Made by a program: the position numbers and the translations under genes. Of a DNA stretch of 44,586 nucleotides, positions 1 through 10,287 are shown piece after piece. Within the stretch, counting starts at the first letter, position 1, and each line of letters starts with the position of its first letter. The notes below the pieces were generated by a model. That model saw only the letters and a list, made by a program, of their open reading frames with translations. It had not been told where the DNA came from and did no database searches. Origin of the DNA: Halochromatium sp. (GTDB lineage: Bacteria > Pseudomonadota > Gammaproteobacteria > Chromatiales > Chromatiaceae); contig POWB01000012.1 in NCBI GenBank assembly GCA_010912705.1, forward strand, positions 89,239 through 133,824, read 5' to 3'.

Positions 1-2
1 TC

Positions 3-872
3 GCTTGGTCTGGCGATGCTGATGAGCTCTTTCGGCTTGGTATCATCAACGAACGTCTTGACCGCCCGAGCTTGAGCCTAGAGCAGTATGGTGCCTTTCA
101 GTCCTATCTTGAGTCGCGCCTAGCAGGCTCTGGGATTCGTGTTGGGGATCTCGTCATCACACGAAGCCTGGATGAGATGAATGAGCAGATCAAAGCAGGT
201 GCAGTCGATGCCTTAATCGAAGGTGTGATGCCGACGCTCAAGCTCCAGCGCCAGACGGGTCAGCTCGATATCCGGCTGCTGGTCTGGCGCAAAGGCAAAC
301 GCAAATATCATACGGTCTTTTTCACCCGTCATGAGAGTCGGATTCAGCAGATCAAGGACCTCGGCGGAAAGACGATAGCATTCGAAAGTGCTCGCTCGAC
401 GTCAGCCTACGACATCCCACGCGCTGCCCTGATGGAGGCTGGTCTTAGGGTCGCAGCGAAGGAGGGCAGTCAGTCGTCAATGCCGGGCGATTCCAATCTG
501 GTGAGGTTCGTCTTTGCCGGGTCAGAGCTCAATCAGGCCTATTGGGTGCACGCTAATCGAGTTGATGCAGGTGCGTTCAACAATGGCGATTGGGACCGCG
601 TGCCTGATTCGATCAGGTCCGATCTTCGTGTCTTTCACCGGACGCCGCAGGTTCTCAGGTGGCTTTTCTCCTTTGCTCGGTCAATCGATCCTCAGGTACG
701 CAGATCGATCGAAGATGTGTTGGTGACCATGCATCGAGACCCAGAGGGCCAGGCGGCGCTTCAGGCGGCTTCAGGCATCGCCAGGATGGAGCGCTTGACG
801 AACGAAGATCGCACCAATCTTGACTACTGGGAAGCAGCACTGAGCAGGTTGGAGGCGGGTACAGCTCAATGA
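3..872 (+). CDS. PhnD-like periplasmic substrate-binding protein (5' partial)
   Basis: The frame is open to the left window edge, so the true start and any signal peptide lie outside; an internal TTG at 72 is not the likely start. The first visible residues (FRLGIINER) resemble the opening beta-strand of phosphate/phosphite/phosphonate ABC binding proteins, and the body follows that two-lobed fold: a LIEGVMPTLKL stretch, a KDLGGKTIAFES strand-loop, and a late segment on a post-translational turnover of small loops around VHANRVDAGAFN. About 290 residues are visible. No permease or ATPase genes follow. Instead the stop codon overlaps the start of a membrane GGDEF-EAL gene (ATGA), so the protein probably presents a periplasmic ligand to that enzyme rather than feeding a transporter. 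The family call is fairly firm; ligand and sensory role are inferred. Confidence 0.75.
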   Translation, partial: AWSGDADELFRLGIINERLDRPSLSLEQYGAFQSYLESRLAGSGIRVGDLVITRSLDEMNEQIKAGAVDALIEGVMPTLKLQRQTGQLDIRLLVWRKGKRKYHTVFFTRHESRIQQIKDLGGKTIAFESARSTSAYDIPRAALMEAGLRVAAKEGSQSSMPGDSNLVRFVFAGSELNQAYWVHANRVDAGAFNNGDWDRVPDSIRSDLRVFHRTPQVLRWLFSFARSIDPQVRRSIEDVLVTMHRDPEGQAALQAASGIARMERLTNEDRTNLDYWEAALSRLEAGTAQ

Positions 873-3427
873 ATCAGGCATTCGAGCCGGACGATCCTGT
901 CCTCGGGCCGGTCGTCGGGGAGTCATCGATACGAAACAGCATGATGCCCATTGGTCTCCAACGCCTCAGCACGCGGTATGCCCTGATTATCGCTGTCGTT
1001 CTGCTGCTCGGCATGGCGTTTGTCTTGACGCTGGCCGGCTACTTCGTGTTCCGTGGGACCGACGAGCTGCGTGATCAGCTGTCGACCTCCTTGTCGCAGG
1101 CGCATGGCGAGCACGAGCGACAGAATTTGCGTGCCAGCAGTTCGTATCTGGCGCAACGCCTTTTCAATCCGCTCTATCACCTCGATATCACAACGCTCAA
1201 CGCGGAGATCGACAGGATCCAGGATTGGCTTGAGCCACGCTCCGTGCGCATCCTTGACGCGCAGGGACGCCTAGTGACTGATGGCACCGAGGAGAACCTC
1301 GAATACGGGCAGCCGCAAGCGATTCCGGATGCATTGCGCACGCAAGCCTCGGTGATCGAGACGTGGGCTGATGGAAAACGCCTCATCTTTCGCATCGCAC
1401 AGGATGATGCGGTGATCGGTTATGTGAGCATCCTCCTGTCGGATGCCCGCGAGCGGGCATTACTGGACGGGGTCAATGCGCGGATCGAAGGTGCATCGAA
1501 GCGCTTTGAGCAGAGTTTCATCTCGATTGCCGGCTACAGTTTGGTGATCGTCTTTTTCGCGAGTCTGCTGATCGCCTGGCGTCTATCCGACACGCTGTCG
1601 CGGCCGCTGCGCGAGATGAGCGACGCCGCTGAGCAGTTCGCAGCCGGTAATCTGAGTCACCAATTGCCCGAGCGAACGAGTGATGAGCTCGGTCGGTTGG
1701 CCGACTCACTCAACCGCATGGCAAGAGACTTGCAAAAAGCGAATCAACTCTTGCATCGGGCGCAGGAGATCGCCGCGTTCGGCAGCTGGGAATGGCGGCC
1801 GGCGCAGAAGGTTCTCCAGACGTCGCATGGTGTGCAGCGAATGCTCGGTTTGGCTCCGACCGCCAAGCTCGCCCAGATCGACGACTTCCTGGCCTTCGTG
1901 GAGCCCACAGATCGCGACCGTTTCGCCAGTGTCTTGTACGGTCGCTTCGAGACCCCCGTCTCGCTTGAGCTCAGCCTTAGACGCCGCGACGGTGAACTGC
2001 GCAGGATGCTGGTGAAGGGAGAGTCAGAGCGATCAGATGATGGCCTGGTGCAGGCAAGCTTCGGGACCATCCAAGACATGACTGAGCAACAGCGTGTGCA
2101 ACGGCAGCTCACCCGGCTGGCGAACTTCGATACGCTGACCGGGCTACCGAACCGGAATCTCTTCTATGACCGTCTGAGCCATGCACTGCTCAAGGCGAGG
2201 CGTGAACAAGGCAGCGTCGCGCTGTTCTTTCTCGATCTCGACCGCTTTAAGGAGATCAACGACGCCTTGGGTCACGATGTCGGTGATTCGCTGCTTCGCT
2301 TGGCAGCCAAGCGACTCAAGGAGACGGTGCGAGACTGCGACACGCTTGCCCGGATGGGGGGCGACGAGTTCACACTGATCATCGAAGATTGTCGCGAGGG
2401 CATGGCACCGCAGGCGATCGCAGACAAGATGATTGACGCATTGCATGCACCCTTTCTCCTGGCTCAGCGAGAGCTTTTCATCTCCGTGAGCGTGGGGATC
2501 GCGCTCTTTCCGGACGACGCGAGTGACCTTGAAACACTCATCAGGCATGCCGATGTCGCGATGTATGCGGCGAAAAGCAGCGGGCGCGGCGCGTTCCATT
2601 TCTTTACCGCCGAACTGCAGGAGGCGGCTAGCCGGCGGCTCACGCTTGAGGGCCAGCTTCGCCAGGCCATCGAACGCGAAGAAATCCTGCTTCACTTTCA
2701 GCCACAAGTGCGAACAGATGACGGTCGTCTGGTTGGCATCGAGGCCTTGATGCGCTGGAGTCAAGGTGAGTTGGCCGTGCCACCGAGCCAATTCGTTCCC
2801 GTCTTGGAAGAGACCGGACTCATCACGCGGCTGACAGGCCCTGTACTCCGGGAGGCCTGCGCTGCGCTCAAGGCATTAGAGGCCCATGGGTTCATGGACG
2901 TGCGGGTGGCCGTGAACCTCTCCGCTCGTCAGCTGCAGGAGCAGGCGCTATTGACCCTGATCGAGTCGACGCTGGAACGATTCGAGCTGCGACCCGAGCA
3001 AATAGAGGTCGAGATCACCGAGAGCACTCTGTTGGATAACGCCTTGTGTCAAGACAATGCGGTGAAGCTCGGTGCATTGGGGGTCCGCCTCGCGCTCGAT
3101 GACTTCGGTACCGGGTACTCATCACTCACCTATCTGAAGCGGTTTGATGTCGATGCGCTGAAGATTGATCGGTCTTTTGTGCAGGACATGCTCGAAGACC
3201 CGGACGATGCTCAGATCGTTAAGGCCGTGGTTGGTCTTGCTGCGGGCTTGGGCATCGACAGTATCGGCGAAGGGGTCGAGCAGGATGCGCAGAGCACTTG
3301 GCTCGAGTCAATCGGATGTGACCTGTTGCAGGGGTATCGGATCGCCCATCCGATGCCGCTGAACGACCTCATCGTTTGGCTTAAGACTCGGCATGGCGCC
3401 GGCCTGATGTCAGCGGCTAATGCTTAA
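869..3427 (+). CDS. membrane GGDEF-EAL cyclic-di-GMP enzyme with HAMP and PAS domains
   Basis: This 852-residue protein has a membrane segment at about 37-61, a periplasmic sensor region to about 215, a second membrane segment at about 217-237, HAMP (238-290), a PAS-like region (295-405), GGDEF (415-580) and EAL (590-840). The cyclase signature GGDEF at 497-501 is intact, and RDCD at 488-491 fits the RxxD inhibitory site. The EAL half keeps EALMRW, the ITES glutamate, DDFGTGYSSL and a GEGVEQ loop, so both diguanylate cyclase and phosphodiesterase activities look possible. The gene overlaps the upstream binding-protein gene by four bases, implying translational coupling. The arrangement resembles NspS-MbaA of Vibrio, where a periplasmic binding protein controls a GGDEF-EAL enzyme. 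Net activity and signal are unknown. Confidence 0.93.
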   Translation: MNQAFEPDDPVLGPVVGESSIRNSMMPIGLQRLSTRYALIIAVVLLLGMAFVLTLAGYFVFRGTDELRDQLSTSLSQAHGEHERQNLRASSSYLAQRLFNPLYHLDITTLNAEIDRIQDWLEPRSVRILDAQGRLVTDGTEENLEYGQPQAIPDALRTQASVIETWADGKRLIFRIAQDDAVIGYVSILLSDARERALLDGVNARIEGASKRFEQSFISIAGYSLVIVFFASLLIAWRLSDTLSRPLREMSDAAEQFAAGNLSHQLPERTSDELGRLADSLNRMARDLQKANQLLHRAQEIAAFGSWEWRPAQKVLQTSHGVQRMLGLAPTAKLAQIDDFLAFVEPTDRDRFASVLYGRFETPVSLELSLRRRDGELRRMLVKGESERSDDGLVQASFGTIQDMTEQQRVQRQLTRLANFDTLTGLPNRNLFYDRLSHALLKARREQGSVALFFLDLDRFKEINDALGHDVGDSLLRLAAKRLKETVRDCDTLARMGGDEFTLIIEDCREGMAPQAIADKMIDALHAPFLLAQRELFISVSVGIALFPDDASDLETLIRHADVAMYAAKSSGRGAFHFFTAELQEAASRRLTLEGQLRQAIEREEILLHFQPQVRTDDGRLVGIEALMRWSQGELAVPPSQFVPVLEETGLITRLTGPVLREACAALKALEAHGFMDVRVAVNLSARQLQEQALLTLIESTLERFELRPEQIEVEITESTLLDNALCQDNAVKLGALGVRLALDDFGTGYSSLTYLKRFDVDALKIDRSFVQDMLEDPDDAQIVKAVVGLAAGLGIDSIGEGVEQDAQSTWLESIGCDLLQGYRIAHPMPLNDLIVWLKTRHGAGLMSAANA

Positions 3428-3499
3428 TGCCCTGACGTTCACAGAATCGTCATCTGCACTTGCCGTACTCGATAGGCACCAACACCTGCTGGTAACGCT

Positions 3500-3856
3500 A
3501 TGCCGGTTGACAGACCATCGCGCAACCACAGACAAATCGAGGAGCGCAATGAGGCAGCATCAAAACGTTTACGGTTGGGCGCAGCTCAAACGCTGGCGGC
3601 CAAGCAGCCGAACCTTTGCCAGCCAGCTAGCGATCAAGTGGTGGTGCGCTTCACCTATGGCTCGGAGAAGGCGGCCTGGATCTATGAAGCGACGGAGGCC
3701 TTCAACCGCAAGGGCTTCAAGACCGCATCAGCCGTCCCTCCATCTGCTAGCGAGATGCCTACACAGGGCACCGCATTCGGCGGAGCCCTGTGGTCGGAAA
3801 CCTCGGACCTCAGCCGAGCAGGCTATTGCCAAGCAGGGGCGCAATCACCAGGCTGA
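3500..3856 (+). pseudogene. remnant of an extracellular binding/VWA-type protein gene
   Basis: This reading frame of 118 codons contains a short stretch (VVVRFTYGSEKAAWIYEAT, then AFNRKGFKTAS) that resembles the start of the mature part of extracellular solute-binding proteins fused to VWA domains. That family normally runs to 500 residues or more. Here the similarity ends after about 40 residues, and the frame then runs into unrelated sequence and the 3' end of hppA on the other strand. No convincing signal peptide precedes it. I read it as a decayed gene fragment; the family match is from memory of the pattern, so it is only moderately supported. Confidence 0.4.
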
Positions 3857-5831
3857 CGATGGCCATGACGTTGATGAGGATGTTCATCGAGGGGCCTGAG
3901 GTGTCCTTGAAGGGGTCGCCGACGGTATCGCCGACCACGGTGGCCTTATGGGTATCCGAGCCCTTACCACCGTGATTGCCCTTTTCGACAAACTTCTTCG
4001 CGTTATCCCAGGCGCCGCCGGCGTTGGCCATGGTCAGTGCAAGCAGTACGCAGCCGAGGAGGGCGCCGCCCAACATGCCGCCCAGTGCAGCCGGGCCGAG
4101 GATGAAGCCGACCACCCAGGGTGCGGCAATGGCGACAACGCCGGGCATCACCATCTTCTTCAATGCCGCCGTGGTGGCAATGTCCACGCAGCGTGCGGTG
4201 TCTGGCTCAGCAGTACCCTCCAAGAGGCCGGTGATCTCGCGGAATTGGCGACGAATCTCGTTGATCATGGCAAAGGCCGCGTCGCCAACCGCCGTCATGG
4301 TCATGGCAGCGATCGAGAAGGGTAGGATGCCACCGATGAACAGCCCGATGATGACCATCGGATCGCTCAGCAAGAGTTCAAACTCGGGCACATGGAGCGA
4401 GACGCTTTCGATGTAGGCGGTAATGATGGCCAATGCAGCCAGGGCCGCAGCGCCGATCGCAAAGCCCTTGCCGATGGCGGCCGTGGTGTTGCCGAGCTCG
4501 TCGAGTGAATCGGTGATACGTCGAGTCTCGACGCCGAGGCCGGCCATCTCGGCGATGCCACCGGCGTTATCGGCGACTGGGCCATAGGCGTCGATGGCCA
4601 TGGTGATGCCCACGGTGGCGAGCATGCCCACAGCGGCAATACCGACCCCATAGAGGCCCGCGAGCTGGTTCGAGACGAAGATGATGACGCTAATGGTGAG
4701 CAGCGGTACGATCACTGAGCGCATGCCAACGGCAAAGCCAGTGATGATGACCGTCGCCGGGCCAGTCTCGCCCGCGAGCGCGATGCTGGCGACGGGTTTT
4801 GATGAGGTGTAGTACTCGGTCACCAGCCCGATCACGATGCCACCTAAGGCGCCGATCAGGACAGCCCCCCAAACGCCGCCGCTGACGCCGGTGCCGATGA
4901 TGACCAGGTAAGCGACCAGCATGAAGAGCAGACTTGCGCCGATGGTGCCGATGCGCAGCGCGCGCTCGGGGGCCTGGTCTGAGAAGCGTCGCACCAGCCA
5001 GATACCAGCGATCGAGCAGAGCAGACCCGCTGAGGACAGGGCCAACGGCAGGAACATCAAGGCTTCGCGCTCGCCGATCGGATCGATGATGTCCGCGGCT
5101 AGGGTTGACGCGATGGCGATGGTAGCGATCATAGCGCCGCAGTAAGACTCGAAGATGTCCGAGCCCATGCCAGCAACGTCGCCGACATTGTCACCCACGT
5201 TATCGGCGATCACGCCTGGATTGCGCGGATCATCCTCCGGGATGCCAGCTTCGACCTTGCCGACCAGATCAGCGCCGACATCGGCGCTCTTGGTGAAGAT
5301 GCCGCCGCCAACACGGGAGAACAGTGCGACGCTCGAAGCGCCCATGCCAAAGCCATGGATGGCGTGAGCGGTCTCTGGGTCACCGCCGAACAAGAGATAC
5401 AGCGAGCCAAGGCCGAGCAGACCCAGTGAGGCGACCGCGAGGCCCATGATCGAGCCACCGAAGAAGGCGACGGTGAGGGCCTCAGCCGGCCCTTTAGTAT
5501 GCGCGGCGACGGTGGTGCGCACATTGGCCTTGGTGGCTGTGTTCATGCCGATGAAGCCGGCCAAGGCAGAGGTCAGGGCACCAACCACGAAGGCGAGGGC
5601 GGTCTTCCAACCTAGGAAGATGAACAGCACCACGACTAGCACGCTGGCAAAGATGCCGAGCATCGTATATTCCCGGCGCATGAAGACCATAGCACCAAGA
5701 TGGATGGCATCACCGATGGCAGCGACTTTGTCTTCGCCTTTTGGATAAGCCTTGACGGTGCGGTAGATGATGTTGGCCGTGATCAGGCCAAACACTCCAA
5801 AAAGTATGGGAATTAGAGCATTAAGGCTCAT
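3810..5831 (-). CDS. hppA: membrane-bound ion-pumping pyrophosphatase, K+-dependent type
   Basis: HppA hydrolyses cytoplasmic pyrophosphate and pumps H+ or Na+ across the membrane, recovering energy from biosynthetic reactions. The 673-residue sequence is full length and strongly hydrophobic, with about 16 membrane helices. The substrate-site motifs are present, including acidic clusters around [17 protein letters not shown] and the late GGAWDNAKK and [13 protein letters not shown]. In the subtype-defining segment it reads [10 protein letters not shown]: alanine and glycine where K+-independent pumps have lysine and threonine. This places it in the K+-dependent group; whether it moves H+ or Na+ cannot be told by eye. 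The start has a GGAGAG ribosome site, and the gene lies 15 bases after an unknown gene on the same strand, suggesting an operon. Confidence 0.97.
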   Translation of the reverse strand: MSLNALIPILFGVFGLITANIIYRTVKAYPKGEDKVAAIGDAIHLGAMVFMRREYTMLGIFASVLVVVLFIFLGWKTALAFVVGALTSALAGFIGMNTATKANVRTTVAAHTKGPAEALTVAFFGGSIMGLAVASLGLLGLGSLYLLFGGDPETAHAIHGFGMGASSVALFSRVGGGIFTKSADVGADLVGKVEAGIPEDDPRNPGVIADNVGDNVGDVAGMGSDIFESYCGAMIATIAIASTLAADIIDPIGEREALMFLPLALSSAGLLCSIAGIWLVRRFSDQAPERALRIGTIGASLLFMLVAYLVIIGTGVSGGVWGAVLIGALGGIVIGLVTEYYTSSKPVASIALAGETGPATVIITGFAVGMRSVIVPLLTISVIIFVSNQLAGLYGVGIAAVGMLATVGITMAIDAYGPVADNAGGIAEMAGLGVETRRITDSLDELGNTTAAIGKGFAIGAAALAALAIITAYIESVSLHVPEFELLLSDPMVIIGLFIGGILPFSIAAMTMTAVGDAAFAMINEIRRQFREITGLLEGTAEPDTARCVDIATTAALKKMVMPGVVAIAAPWVVGFILGPAALGGMLGGALLGCVLLALTMANAGGAWDNAKKFVEKGNHGGKGSDTHKATVVGDTVGDPFKDTSGPSMNILINVMAIVSLVIAPLLGNSLLG

Positions 5832-5846
5832 GGTGTGATGGCTCTC

Positions 5847-6632
5847 CTACATCGCGCGCCAAAAACGGAAGTGCGTCGCCTCAATCTCGGCACCTGTCGG
5901 CATCGGGAAGAAGCGTGTTGAGTCCTGTGATGCAAACATGAAACCGTGGCGGATGAGTTTATAAGGGATGGTTTCAAAGGCGGCGTCGAGCCTAAGCCCC
6001 TTGCTTTGTTTAGCCTGGTCAGCTCGCAGCTCCATGATGGCTGCGCGCAGGTTCGATGGGTGCAGTCCAGGGATCGGTGCATGCATGGTCGGGCGTTCCT
6101 CGAATTCTTCGAGGAAATGCGCGATATCCAGCTCGATCTGGGTATAGAACTGCTTCGGCGCGCCCTTTGGGAAGCTGGGATCGGTGATGTACTTGCCGAA
6201 TGCTGGGAAGTCGAGGCGCGACATCACGAGCATGCGCAGCGGTGCGATCTCGGCGTAGATGCGCAGGAAGCCTTCTTCGTGCGTCTTATCATAGGGCGCG
6301 GAATTGAGCGTGAGGGTGTAGCCTTCCGGGGTGCTCAGGATCACGCGCTGGATCGCATCGAGATCAATATGCTCGAGGACACGATAGGTGGAGATGAAGA
6401 TGGTCGACTTTGGCCGGCCATCGGGGTGTGGCTTGAGTGCCGCGAGGGCGTCGTCGATCTTGAAATAGGGATGACGATAATTGAGGTCGATCTCAGCGAA
6501 GACCACCTTGCCCGCGTAGTAGCGCACGGAGCCCGCGGTGTAATGCTTGGCAAAGGCATCTGGGTCCAATTGCGAGGCGACCAGCGCTGGATTCGGTGCC
6601 AGAATCTGATACAGGTGACTGTCGTATTGCAT
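5847..6632 (-). CDS. conserved-looking protein of unknown function upstream of hppA
   Basis: A 261-residue soluble protein that I do not recognise. The start (MQYDSHLYQ) was chosen over a longer open frame because AGGGGAA lies at ribosome-site distance just upstream and the extra N-terminal region is arginine/proline-rich and looks non-coding. It has no signal peptide or membrane helix. Composition is mixed alpha/beta, with a FAEIDLNYRHPYFKIDDAL segment and a C-terminal part rich in aromatic residues. It sits 15 bases before hppA on the same strand and probably shares its transcript, so a role linked to pyrophosphate or ion balance is conceivable but unproven. Confidence 0.75.
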   Translation of the reverse strand: MQYDSHLYQILAPNPALVASQLDPDAFAKHYTAGSVRYYAGKVVFAEIDLNYRHPYFKIDDALAALKPHPDGRPKSTIFISTYRVLEHIDLDAIQRVILSTPEGYTLTLNSAPYDKTHEEGFLRIYAEIAPLRMLVMSRLDFPAFGKYITDPSFPKGAPKQFYTQIELDIAHFLEEFEERPTMHAPIPGLHPSNLRAAIMELRADQAKQSKGLRLDAAFETIPYKLIRHGFMFASQDSTRFFPMPTGAEIEATHFRFWRAM

Positions 6633-6878
6633 GCTCGATTCCCCTGGTTGGGCGACGGCTATCCACCGGAAACTGAAAGCCCCTGAGCGGGGCCGATTGA
6701 GACCTGCGTTGATGGGCCCTGCAGTGCGATGAGGGATGCGCTCCTGGGGCACCTGACTCGGTTTCCCCTGGGCCGCTTCGGGAAAGCGCGGAATTATGCA
6801 GGATTTTCCAGCCGGGTGTTCTTCTGTCTTTTGATCCGCGTCATGGTGTCGCGGCTTCTTTGGGCTCCTAAAACACAA

Positions 6879-6908
6879 AGGCCGACAGCGCCTCAGCGCT
6901 GTCGGCCT
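6879..6908 (-). terminator. intrinsic terminator of the chemoreceptor gene
   Basis: Perfect 13-bp inverted repeat (AGGCCGACAGCGC / GCGCTGTCGGCCT) with a CTCA loop, 22 bases beyond the stop codon of the chemoreceptor gene. Read on the minus strand it is followed by a T-rich stretch (TTTGTGTTTTAG), as expected of a Rho-independent terminator. The rest of the 6633-6929 interval shows no gene. Confidence 0.85.
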
Positions 6909-6929
6909 GCTTGCCATCCTTAGCTGCGT

Positions 6930-9272
6930 TTAGAAGTCATCATGCTTAGAGGGTGACTGCAACAGCGGCGGTTGGCTGGTTAAGGCTGGACGCTGGCTGC
7001 TGGCTGCAACCTGATGTGTACCGGTGTTGGCACCATCGACGAGGAAGCGCAGGTCGTCGACGATCCGCTTGAGCTGCGCGGCCTGATTGGCAAGCTCCTC
7101 GCTGGCAGCCGCCGATTCTTCGGCATTCGATGCGCTAATCTGGGTGACCTTGTCCATCTGTGAGACGGCCAGGTTGATCTGCTCAACGCCGCGTGCCTGC
7201 TCATCACTGGCGGTGGCGACCTCGCTCATCAGCTTGGTGACCTGGGTGCTTGCGCTCACGGCCTCCTCAAACAGCGAAACCATCTCTTCGGCGACCGCGC
7301 GACCTAAGTATTTTTCGAGCTCAGTAGACACCTCCTTGATGCGCGCCGTATTCTCCTGTGCCGATTTCATCAGCTCATTGGTGTTTTTGACCTCTTCGGC
7401 ACTGCGTTGAGCGAGCTTACGGACCTCATCGGCAACCACCGCGAAGCCCTTGCCTTGCTCGCCGGCGCGAGCAGCTTCGACTGCCGCGTTGAGCGCGAGT
7501 AGGTTGGTCTGGAAGGCGATGCCATCGATGGTGCTAACCACCTTTGCGGTGCTGTTGGTGCTCTCTTCGATCGCCTTGATGGCCGTGTCTAACTGCGCAA
7601 GCCGGGTTCTCACCTCATCGGCGGTTGCGCGGGCTGCCTTGGCACCTTGATCGGCCTTCTCATTGGCGGTCCGGCTGAGGGCATCCGCTTCGCGGGCATG
7701 CTCCGCGTTCTGGCGCGTGCCGGCCGCCATCTCTTCCACGCTAGAGCTGGTTTCTTCAAGGCTGCTTGCCTGCTCGCCAGCACCCTCGGCCATCTGTTGG
7801 CTACTGATATTGACGTGGCCGCTGACGGTGGCGACCTGGTCGCTACCCTCTTGCAGGCCCTTCACAACGCGGTTGATCGGGCCGACGATCGAGCGGGTGA
7901 TCAGCCAGGCGAGGGCGATGCCAAGGATCAAAGCAATCACCAGGCCGATCATCACAATCAGGCTGCTCAGATTCAGGCTCTGCTGCGCGTCATCGGCAAT
8001 GTTTTGGGTGGCTGTAAGCCCGGCGTCAGCGGTGGTCTTGCAGGCGGTGATCAGTTGCCTGCCTGCCGTCTCGCGCTCGCTGGCTAAGGCCTCGTTGGCC
8101 TGCCAGTTCTTGACCAGTGACTCCATGGCCTTGCCATAGCCGGCTGCGGCCTTACCGACAGCCTCGAGCTCAGCGAGGATCTGGCTGTCTGTGGTCCTTG
8201 CCTCAAGCTCCTTCAAGAGCTCCTGGATCTTTGGCAGATTATTTGCTAAAGCTTCTTCGATTGGGGCTAGGTCATCGAGCGCTTGGCCTTTGAACGCGCT
8301 GACCCTGGTCTCGTTTCCGAGATCGATGATCTCGTTGGCGACGGTGATGTTGTGATGGCGAAAGTTGAGTCGGTCGACGAATGCCGCCATCTGGCTGTCG
8401 AGGAAGGTCTCGGATGCATTGACGAAGATCTCTGCTTGTTCATCCATGTCGTTCCGGAGTCGTGCGAGCAGTTGCTCACTGGCTGAGAAGCCCTTGTCGG
8501 ACTCTCGGCCGAAGCCTTCGATGGCAGCTTGGTAGTTGGCGGCGGCCTGGGCGATGCTGTTCAGACTGTCGATGTCTTCCTGAGCCCGGGTAATCGGTCG
8601 GATGGTCTCGATCTCGGGCGGAATCTGTTGCAGACTCTCGATCGCCTCCCGGCGAGCTGCTAATTGGCCGGTGGCCTGTGCCTTGAAATTCGCAACCCGT
8701 GCGCTAGACCCAAGATTAACAACATGGGAGATGGCGGCAACCTTGGCCGAACGTTCTTCAAGGGTCTTCTCGAACTGCTGATTTTGTTGTTCCAAGAAGG
8801 CGCTAGCGGCTTGCATAAAGGCGGCCGCGTTGGTATCTAGCTGTTGCCGGTTGCCAGCGAAGGCCTCCTGCAGCTCTTGCGTCTGCTCCATCAGCTGGAG
8901 GTAGGTGTCGCGTGCCTGTTGGGCCACCTGAAGCTGGCCGGCAAGGGCGGTCAGGTGCTCAGAATTTCGTTCTAGGGCTTTTGCGTCTTTAAGCGCCTCG
9001 TCGAGCAGTCCTGCCTCAGTCTGCGCCTCACGCCAGTGTGAGTCATTGCCGGTCAGGCTATACCCGCGCATGGCATACATCAGCCGGTTCGCGGCGCCGC
9101 GTAATCGGGTAGCGACCTCAACCTCAGGGACGTACTCCTCGGCCAACATGACTGACTTGCTCTTGACAGTCAGCATGTTGATGGTTGCGATGCCCCCTAG
9201 CAACGCAGTAATCGCGATCAGTGCCGCGAATCCCAAGATGATCTTGCTGCTAAGCTTCAAGTTTTGAAACAT
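6930..9272 (-). CDS. methyl-accepting chemotaxis protein
   Basis: A 780-residue transmembrane chemoreceptor that would relay periplasmic signals to CheA/CheW. It has a short cytoplasmic N-terminus, membrane helix 1 at about 11-31, a long periplasmic region to about 430 that is almost entirely helical, membrane helix 2 at about 435-457, HAMP and a signalling coiled coil. The highly conserved hairpin tip (around [19 protein letters not shown], about 580-615) is intact. The periplasmic region contains two similar pieces ([12 protein letters not shown] and [12 protein letters not shown]), which suggests an HBM-type double four-helix bundle like that of McpS. The C-terminus ends KHDDF without the usual CheR-binding pentapeptide. 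The gene stands alone and ends in its own terminator. The ligand is unknown. Confidence 0.96.
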   Translation of the reverse strand: MFQNLKLSSKIILGFAALIAITALLGGIATINMLTVKSKSVMLAEEYVPEVEVATRLRGAANRLMYAMRGYSLTGNDSHWREAQTEAGLLDEALKDAKALERNSEHLTALAGQLQVAQQARDTYLQLMEQTQELQEAFAGNRQQLDTNAAAFMQAASAFLEQQNQQFEKTLEERSAKVAAISHVVNLGSSARVANFKAQATGQLAARREAIESLQQIPPEIETIRPITRAQEDIDSLNSIAQAAANYQAAIEGFGRESDKGFSASEQLLARLRNDMDEQAEIFVNASETFLDSQMAAFVDRLNFRHHNITVANEIIDLGNETRVSAFKGQALDDLAPIEEALANNLPKIQELLKELEARTTDSQILAELEAVGKAAAGYGKAMESLVKNWQANEALASERETAGRQLITACKTTADAGLTATQNIADDAQQSLNLSSLIVMIGLVIALILGIALAWLITRSIVGPINRVVKGLQEGSDQVATVSGHVNISSQQMAEGAGEQASSLEETSSSVEEMAAGTRQNAEHAREADALSRTANEKADQGAKAARATADEVRTRLAQLDTAIKAIEESTNSTAKVVSTIDGIAFQTNLLALNAAVEAARAGEQGKGFAVVADEVRKLAQRSAEEVKNTNELMKSAQENTARIKEVSTELEKYLGRAVAEEMVSLFEEAVSASTQVTKLMSEVATASDEQARGVEQINLAVSQMDKVTQISASNAEESAAASEELANQAAQLKRIVDDLRFLVDGANTGTHQVAASSQRPALTSQPPLLQSPSKHDDF

Positions 9273-9575
9273 GTTCGTGTTTGCGTCTTCGGTCTATGGA
9301 TGTCTGGCTTGTGGCGGCAGAGCAACGTCAACCTTATCCATCAGATAGGCGGGTACCTGGCGGCTAAGAGTAGCCCGGTCGGTGTTTGGAGTCCGTTGGC
9401 GAGGCAATCAATGCGATTGTCCACAGACCACTATAGCCTAGTACGCGAACGACCATAAGGATCTCCATACGGCTTGGCCTAGGGTTTTCCATGCGAAAAG
9501 TCATTTGTGTGAGGTCTTTCGCACTTTAGACGATTGCTTTGGCAGGTTCTAGGATGCCCGGGTATTACATCGTCC
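9273..9575. other. intergenic region, no gene seen
   Basis: About 300 bases between the chemoreceptor and the DUF2726-like gene, which diverge. I see no convincing coding frame. A weak inverted repeat (GCGAAAAG ... CTTTCGC, about 9492-9525) lies upstream of the plus-strand gene; promoters for both genes must be here, but none stands out. Confidence 0.5.
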
Positions 9576-10211
9576 ATGTTTGAGGAGGCGGGCTTGACAC
9601 CGCTCTACATACTACTAGCGCTTGCGGCTGTGATCATACTCGCAATGATGGTCTCTGTACTGCGCGGATCAGGGGCGCGTCTGCGCGGGGAGCCGTTCAA
9701 GCGGCAGGCTCTGCTGTCGGCAGATGAGCAGCGTTGTTATCAGATGCTGGTGGCTGCGGTTGGCGACGCCTATCGGATCTGTCCAAAGGTAGCAGCCTTG
9801 GCGCTGCTGCGGCCTCTGCCAGGCATCGGCCGCAAGCAACGGCGTCTGGTGCTGGGGCTCCTGGCCGAAGGCTGGGCCGATCTGCTCATCTGTACAGCGG
9901 TTGATCTCTATCCGCTGGCCCTGGTTCGGCTTGCGCCGGCGAAGTCAGGGCGAGCACAACGTCGGCGTGCCGCCCGCTTGCAAGCCGCCTTTGTGGCAGC
10001 GGGCATGCCCGTCATCGAGATCATGACGAGCGATCTACCATCCGCAGAGCGATTGCGCGAGCTAGTCGATGAGGCCATTGCGATGGCTGATCTCCCTGTG
10101 GCTGCTCGCAGCCTACACGCCGGTGCCGAGTTGAGCTGCGGCGACGAAGAGGCGCTCCTCTCCGAGCTGGCTGCGGCGATGCGCGACCCTGAGGATGCCG
10201 ATGGCCGCTGA
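9576..10211 (+). CDS. DUF2726-like membrane-anchored protein
   Basis: The protein is 211 residues from ATG 9576. An N-terminal membrane helix (LYILLALAAVIILAMMV, about 8-26) is followed by a cytoplasmic domain whose pattern (LLSADEQRCYQML, ICPKVAAL, then a DLLICTAVDLYPLALVRL core and AAGMPVIEI) resembles DUF2726, a nuclease-like fold often seen with restriction-like or topoisomerase-type zinc domains. The acidic residue normally found in the core strand is not obvious, so catalysis is doubtful. A TTG at 9594 has a much better ribosome site (GAGGAGG, five-base spacing) than the ATG, so the true protein may be six residues shorter. There is no operon partner. Function is not known. Confidence 0.7.
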   Translation: MFEEAGLTPLYILLALAAVIILAMMVSVLRGSGARLRGEPFKRQALLSADEQRCYQMLVAAVGDAYRICPKVAALALLRPLPGIGRKQRRLVLGLLAEGWADLLICTAVDLYPLALVRLAPAKSGRAQRRRAARLQAAFVAAGMPVIEIMTSDLPSAERLRELVDEAIAMADLPVAARSLHAGAELSCGDEEALLSELAAAMRDPEDADGR

Positions 10212-10287
10212 TGCCTAGCTGGTGACTGACAGCGGGCATCAACGGCCCTAGTGAGCCGCAGATCGGCATCAATCGATGAGTTTAGGT

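Noticed and set aside
5946..6686. 246-codon plus-strand frame opposite the hppA-adjacent gene
   Set aside because: The minus-strand frame has a good ribosome site and operon spacing with hppA; the plus frame is a shadow.
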